Shown: one piece after another, positions 58,472 through 64,000 of the stretch | Position numbering within the stretch: the first letter of the stretch is position 1 | Layout of the letters: each line of letters begins with the position of its first letter | Assembly: GCA_033807695.1 (NCBI GenBank) | Contig: CM066310.1 | Span: 2,108,001 to 2,172,000 of the forward strand | DNA length: 64,000 nt | Direction of reading: 5' to 3' | Origin: Daedaleopsis sinensis | Taxonomy: Eukaryota > Basidiomycota > Agaricomycetes > Polyporales > Polyporaceae | Notes under the pieces: generated by a model | Databases searched by the model: none | Seen by the model: the letters and a program-made list of their open reading frames with translations, nothing else | Told to the model about the DNA's origin: nothing | Translations under genes and position numbers: made by a program

Positions 58472-60028
58472 GTGTCGATCAGCGTGGGGACTCGGATGTT
58501 GATGGCATGCGTTACTACCAGTGCGTAGCTGACAGGCCATTCACTCACATAGATTTACAAAATTGTGGCCGCTGGAGATATGACCCGTCGTCCCCGGGAG
58601 GGAATGCCAAAGACTCGCAGTGAGGACCGTCGTGTGCACGGCGAGTTGTCATAGTTCACGGAGTACGACTGTGCGACTCCTGATGTTCTTGTTCACCAAG
58701 ACCCAAACCACGGATTTAATTCCTGCAGCATCCAATCGAAAGCGGCCCGAAGGGCTGCAGCGCACAGAGCTTCGAGACCAGCGACCATGTCCGCCGAGCT
58801 CCAGCGTTCAACGTTCAGTATTCAATATTCAACTTGCTAGTACAAGAGTGTTGGTAGGTCATCGAACTAGTCATGCATGACGTCTCAAGCTCAAGACTGA
58901 TCGACTCTCTACTGATCCAAGGCCTACACGTTTGAGTTTGATCCCATCGACAGGACGCACTGGGTGCATGCATCTGCTCTGTGCGGCGCTCGACGGGGGC
59001 GATCGCAGCTGCCGACGACCAGATGCTCAGAGCTCTAGGAGGGGGAGTCGGGCTGACCAAACGTGAGTTGATCTGTGGTGAATGACCGGGGGACAGAGAA
59101 CAAGAGACGTCAGGAGCGAAGCGGCATCGCTCACGATGCGGCCGAGCGCGGTCCATATGGCGGGTAGGAAGGCGTGCGGCTCCGCTCTCAGGTGCGGTAA
59201 ACAAGGTCCACTTGTAGCAGCATGGAGTCGTGATTATCGTTGTCGGGAAGGAGGCCGAGATATAGGTAAAGACTACGGGAACTGAGACCGTCGATAGAGG
59301 CAGGAATTCGACGCGCTGTTCACGCACGATCTCCACTGGCAGACTGCCTCGAAGTCGACGTATACCTCCTGGCTGGGATCGTACTGCGTTGAGCGGAGCG
59401 CCCGAAAACGCTGGAGTGATGGTGCGAGGATTGTCGGAGCGGGGCCGTCGTGAAAGGGAGGAAGGAGGAAGGCAGCCGCGTAGTTCGAGCGACTTGGCAA
59501 GCCCTCGTATACAGCCCTAAGATATCCATGGCACTGAGACTCGAGTACATACTGCATAACATGGGCGACTCACCTTACTGCACCAGGTGTAACGTCATGA
59601 ACTGTGTAGTATGTGGCGTGGCGTGAATCGTCGACCTGAAGGTGATTGCTACCCGGGCCCACCAACACTATCGTCGGGCAACCAGTGGGAGCCCAGCTGC
59701 AAACGTTGCGAACCTCGAACGCGTGCAGACATGCTGAAGGGGCCGATTCTAACCGATCTGGACGAAGTTCAAGGAACGTTTCGAGGATATAGTAGTTTCC
59801 TGGTCTGCGTCACAACTGTAAATTAATCAAGCACTGCACAGTCAGACTTAGTGTACTATGACAAGTCGCCGTTCACAGGACAATCCCAACTGCCGGTCTT
59901 TGGCTCTCCCTCCCGGGACGACCGGTCATATCTCAGGCGGCCACAATTCTGTGAATCTATATGAATGTATTGCGTGTCAGCTACGCACTAGTAGTAACGC
60001 GTGCGATCGACATCCCGGCGCTGATCAC
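58472..60028. other. intergenic between tail-to-tail F-box C2 and C3
   Basis: About 1.55 kb with no supported gene; both flanking 3' ends point into it. The longest frame (minus, 58815-59336) has no recognisable domain. Confidence 0.35.
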
Positions 60029-61892
60029 TCACTTCACACCTTCTTGGACCCCCATGAAGGGAGGGGTATATTCCTCGGAGTCACTACATGTCTTGCATCT
60101 GCAAGGGCACGGCAGGCATGTCAGGTCCGCAGTTCGGAGTCTAGTGTGTAGGGACGGCGGCGAATAGATAACGTACTTCACTGTGACGTCCACTACGTCT
60201 TCCAACGCTTTCGCAAACGCCGGCCTGTCAACTTCGCGCAAACAGCGGGGATCTTGGATTACGAGCGCGTGGAGTGGGACACCACGAGATGCGCGCCATT
60301 TGGGTACGCTGACCAGCATATGTGCCAATTGCTCGTCGATGATCGGCGCGGCTAGCTCCAAGACGCGCAACTGGGGGCACCAAGGTAGATCGAGAGAGCT
60401 CTCCTCGTTCTCTCCCACACGGGAGGCCGGATTGCTGGGGGAGGAGGTTTGAAGGACACGGAGTACCTCGAAGAATTCCGAAGGATGTATTATACAGCTC
60501 GCATCACTGAAAAGATAGTACCCGAGGTCCAGGTGGTCGAGTCGCGGGAAGCGGGAGAAGCAATATTCCCACATGTCTCGGTTGATGCTACTCATGGTTG
60601 AGTACCGGAGAACTAGACACGTCAAGTGGGGGGCGGCTTCACTGACGACGTCGACGAGCGCGCGCCAAGTGGCCGGGGTGTAGACTGGGTCCTTGTATCT
60701 CACACCATCCGCATTCTCGATCGATATGTCTATTTCATTCTCGTCGTACTCCGCCGGTGTGTGTTGATCGAGTCCGAGGCTACATCTGCCAACATGTGAG
60801 AGATGAAGCTTGAGGCACATCGCTTGCTGCAGAAGAGGACGGAAGACGCGATGTCTGGGCACAAGCGCCAACGGCCGGTCCACATCAATTTCGTCCTCGT
60901 TTATGATGGCATTGATTCGAGCGGTCTCGATGAGGGGCGCGGAGAGGGCATCGCATAGGTAGAGAGTCGTTGTGAGCGACGCTGTCAGCTTGAAAGACCT
61001 GAGCTTTAGCAGCGGGATGATGGGAGGTAGATTCGATTGTGAATCATGACGGTTAACCAAGCATCGTGAGAGTCGCAGGGATTCGAGTTCCGGAGATGAC
61101 TGGAGCATGTGTATGAGCTGCGCCATTGACATGGGCATCTCGCAGCTTGTGTCGATGTCCACTACGCGGAGAGGCTGGAAGAGTGTAGACGTCCACGGGA
61201 TAGATATATTCTTCAGAGTGAGGGAATATATGTTTGGGAGGTGCCCTCGTGTAACTTGTGCAAAGGCAGGGGCAACAGTACTTGACCGTGGCCGGACGTC
61301 GCGAAGATGAAGACGCTCCAACGCGTGCATTGGTGTTGCAGGGGAAGAGAGAATGGATTCAAAAGATTGAGCGATGTGGCCGTCCTGAAAAGCAAGATAG
61401 AGGCAGCGGATTGAGTGCGCATGACGGAGGATGTGTGTGAAGGCAACACAGTCTGATACGTCCTTGCCGTCGTGTTCGATCAGGAACACGCTCACATCCA
61501 GGAGAGCACCCATAGCCCGTTCAAGGAAGACGGGTAGCCAAGCCTGCACAGGCCTGTTCTGTTGGTGGATCACTTGCAACTTGCTCCAGAGCCCTGGAGA
61601 GGCGAGTGCGACCGCGCGCCAGTGCCGACAAACCCAGGTAGTGTGGATCCATTTCATGGCAGCGCTGCGTCCGTCGTCTCGTGAAAATAGTGTGTACGTC
61701 CAGCTACGACGATGATAAAATGGGAGTTTGTGCCACCCCGTTACATGCTGAAGAAGATGGAATATGTCGGCGAGGATCTCCGGTGGGAGGCAATTGATCG
61801 TAGTCGCATCTGATTCAACTCTATCTTGGACCTATTTGCCAGTCGGTGTTCGCCAATCTCTGGGAGTTCCACAATCATGAGCGCACCATCAT
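60029..61892 (-). CDS. F-box protein (family C, inverted copy C3)
   Basis: Same protein family as C2, on the opposite strand. Exons are 61892-61887 (only ATG ATG), 61831-60177 and 60098-60029, for 576 aa. The F-box reads VQDRVESDATTINCLPPEIL and TTWVCRHWRAVALASPGLWS; LRR-like blocks follow as in C2 and the end is CKTCSDSEEYTPPF then EGVK. The region equal to C2 exon 1 has lost the original ATG (CTGG for ATGG), so I chose the ATG pair just before the donor. The last intron is 78 bp, a multiple of three, and open, so retention would still give a protein. Confidence 0.75.
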
Positions 61893-62392
61893 GTCCAAAT
61901 GTACTCGTCCCTCCTTCATGTGAGATCTTGAGACTTGCGCGAGTTACTGTGGCGATAACTTCAGTCCATGCGGTGGCAATCTGATTGACTTGGCCAGGAA
62001 ACGTTGAAGGGGAGGAGGCAGGAGGATCGGAGCTGAGCGCTGATCCGAGATATCGCAGGGATCGGAAGTGAACCGTGGGAACGCGCCGTCCCGCCGCGCG
62101 CTCTCGCAAACAGTCTTCACCGTCCTTCAACTTCCAAAGTAAGTACGCCAATCTGCATCACATGGCTTCAAGATAATTCGCACCGCATAGAATTGTGTCG
62201 CCTGCTTATCGTGTCGATGCCCATCCCGTTTCGTGCTGCAGACACGCTTACTACGTCCGAGTCTGGTCCGGTCTGGGAGCTGATCAACCATACAAGTTAC
62301 GCATAAGTACTGTGCCAGTGAGTACTGGCGATTCTACTCAGAAGTTATAGACGAACATATGTATGTATTTCTCCCTGCGACTTCTATCCTCT
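61893..62392. other. intergenic, upstream of F-box C3
   Basis: Contains the decayed exon-1 equivalent of F-box C3 (near 61893-62000) and the 3' flank of the GNAT gene. No other gene seen. Confidence 0.4.
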
Positions 62393-63530
62393 TCAATCCG
62401 ACACGACTGTTGTCTGTGCCTGTATACCCCAGCAAACAGAAGGAATCCACCCTCTACGCCCAGTCACTGGATCGACCCCGCCCGTCGGGACTCCTCCCTC
62501 GAGATCCGGCAGCAAGAAACCCACCCTCTTGTAGATCCGCGCAGCGCCAAGATCCTCGACATTCAAGCTAACCTGCTCTTTCCACCCATAGGGCGGCGGA
62601 CCGTCTGGTACACCCTCCGGGCCAGCGACCGGTACACCGAGACAGTACCGGGTCACCGTCTTCATCATCTCCTCAGCGATGCCCCTGCGCCGGTGTTCCT
62701 TCGCGACATAGACGTTCCTCACAGCGATCGTCCGCGCGGTGACGCGCCCGAGCATGACGTATCCTACCACGACGCCTTCGACGCGGGATACCCATACAAG
62801 CCCGTCGATGACCGGTTGCGTGATCACCGTGAGGGCCTGCTCGAGGCTGACAACGGCCTTCCATGGAGTGTCTAGCTGGAACCCAATGTAGAGAAGCGCG
62901 ACAGCCTCTGTATCGTCCTTGGTTGCTGGGACGACGGTATACGGATGGCCTCTGGGCGCGGCGGGGAGCGGAGGTAACAATGCGCGGGTCAAGTAGCAGT
63001 CGTTGACATCGAACTGGCCGTAGTCCAGGGTGACGCCGACCCCGCGCTGGGACAGGAGTGAGCAGTAGGTAGAGTAGAGGGAGTCCACGGCGTCCTTAGG
63101 GCCGATGATCTTGTCGAGGCTCAGCGGGTCGGGAAGTTTAGCGAGTAGCGTGTGTGCGAGGAGGGCGGTCGCAGATGCCAGGAGACCTGGCTCGTGCTCG
63201 AATGCATCCACGGCGGTGGATGGGATCCCCATGGTCCATGCAGAGACATTGGGCGTTCTAGTCATGGCGATCCTGCATACCAGTGTCAGTCTATACGTGA
63301 CATATCGACGTGCTTCTCCACATGGTCACGCACAATAGTTCGTCTGCGCGATACAGCGCATGCAGGTGCAAGAGCACGTTCGGAGCTTCTTTCTGCGCGG
63401 ACGCCATCCTGGCGTAAAGGTGCACCGTCCCGAGGCAGTTGTTCATGAAGCTGTGATCCCACCTTTCGGTCGCGTTCAAGAAGGAGCATGGGTCCGCGAA
63501 ATCCACGACCCGCAAGTCGGGTTCGTTCAT
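62393..63530 (-). CDS. GNAT-family N-acetyltransferase
   Basis: Two exons (63530-63334 and 63272-62393, intron 61 bp) give 358 aa. It starts MNEPDLRVVDFADPCSFLNA. The acetyl-CoA site is motif A, VRNVYVAKEHRRRGIAEEMM (R-R-R-G-I-A), followed by KTVTRYC; motif B is VSLNVEDLGAARIYKRVGFL. The N-terminal half (about residues 1-150) is typical of fungal GNATs that have a degenerate first GNAT domain. The substrate cannot be told. An in-frame ATG at 63265 (MTRTPNVSAW) would skip exon 1, but the clean splice and matching phase make the longer form more likely. Confidence 0.82.
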
Positions 63531-64000
63531 GGTGGGCAGAATATGGGACGTCATCGAAGAGTTGCTGATCAATGCTCGGACTTGCAGATCTCCTATAAGT
63601 ACTGACAGTGACTCATGCCCAGGGCGTAGCCCTACGTAGTGACTAGTCACCCACGCAAATTTCTGACTCGATCGATTATTTCACACGCGCTAGCATGGCG
63701 GGGTGCTCTTGATTTCGCTGTTGTACGGCTCGTATTGAACAGTGTTGAGAGCGATGCCAAGCTGCGTAAACTCTATCAGCAAATATGCACAGGTCAGATT
63801 CGGACAGCACGAGAGTCCCACTGGGGTCCGTTGAAGTGAATTCTGAGTATCCGACGAGTGGTACTACGCACTTCAAGTTCGGAGCCTACGCGGAATTCGC
63901 ATGTGCCTCAAGCTTAAGGTACCTCAGATGCCGACATCTGCAACTGGAGGTCAGCATGAGTGAGAACACGACCAAGTACACTGTACGGTCTTACGTATGT
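63531..64000. other. intergenic to the window end
   Basis: Promoter of the GNAT gene expected at the left. No other gene seen; cut by the window edge. Confidence 0.35.

Noticed and set aside
58815..59336. 173-aa minus-strand frame as a gene
   Set aside because: No domain, no sensible splice context, overlapped by other random frames between two convergent genes.
1..64000. CRISPR arrays, operons, ribosome binding sites, rRNA or clear tRNA genes
   Set aside because: The window is eukaryotic; I saw no CRISPR-like spaced repeats and no sequence with convincing tRNA A and B boxes.

Overview
This window is from a filamentous basidiomycete, almost certainly an Agaricomycete of the wood-decay type; I favour Polyporales but cannot prove it. 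The genes have many short introns (about 50-80 bp), some 10-12 nt microexons, and gene families typical of these fungi: a P450, a GMC oxidoreductase, GH79 beta-glucuronidases, F-box proteins and a Plavaka-type transposon. I predicted gene models by hand from splice consensus and by comparing paralogs within the window. Coordinates of multi-exon genes span the whole gene, introns included.

Layout. 0.3-2.8 kb: cytochrome P450 (+). 3.4-6.4 kb: GMC oxidoreductase (-) with a TA-flanked MITE inside an intron. 6.7-16.5 kb: an F-box/zinc-binding gene (-) cut in two by a 6.83-kb transposon (8331-15159). The transposon carries a Plavaka-type transposase and a divergently transcribed DUF6532 gene. 17.0-18.3 kb: another F-box gene. 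19.8-20.1 kb: a small secreted protein. 21.8-32.8 kb: two GH79 genes (-) with a decayed third GH79 fragment between them. That fragment is interrupted by a 3.3-kb composite inverted-repeat element flanked by a 9-bp target duplication.

34.7-47.0 kb: a cluster of three seven-TM membrane proteins and three alpha/beta-hydrolases, all on +, in the order 7TM, 7TM, ABH, 7TM, ABH, ABH. A 237-bp triplication covers the 3' end of the third 7TM gene. 47.1-49.5 kb: FMO-like flavin monooxygenase (-). 49.8-52.5 kb: an intact paralog (+) of the split F-box gene, which let me place the transposon ends to the base. 53.0-61.9 kb: a second F-box family, with one broken copy (+), one full copy (+) and one full copy inverted (-), around an NTF2-like gene. 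62.4-63.5 kb: a GNAT acetyltransferase (-).

The most notable items are the gene-splitting Plavaka/DUF6532 transposon, the nested composite element at 25.7-29.0 kb, and the co-duplicated 7TM/hydrolase cluster.
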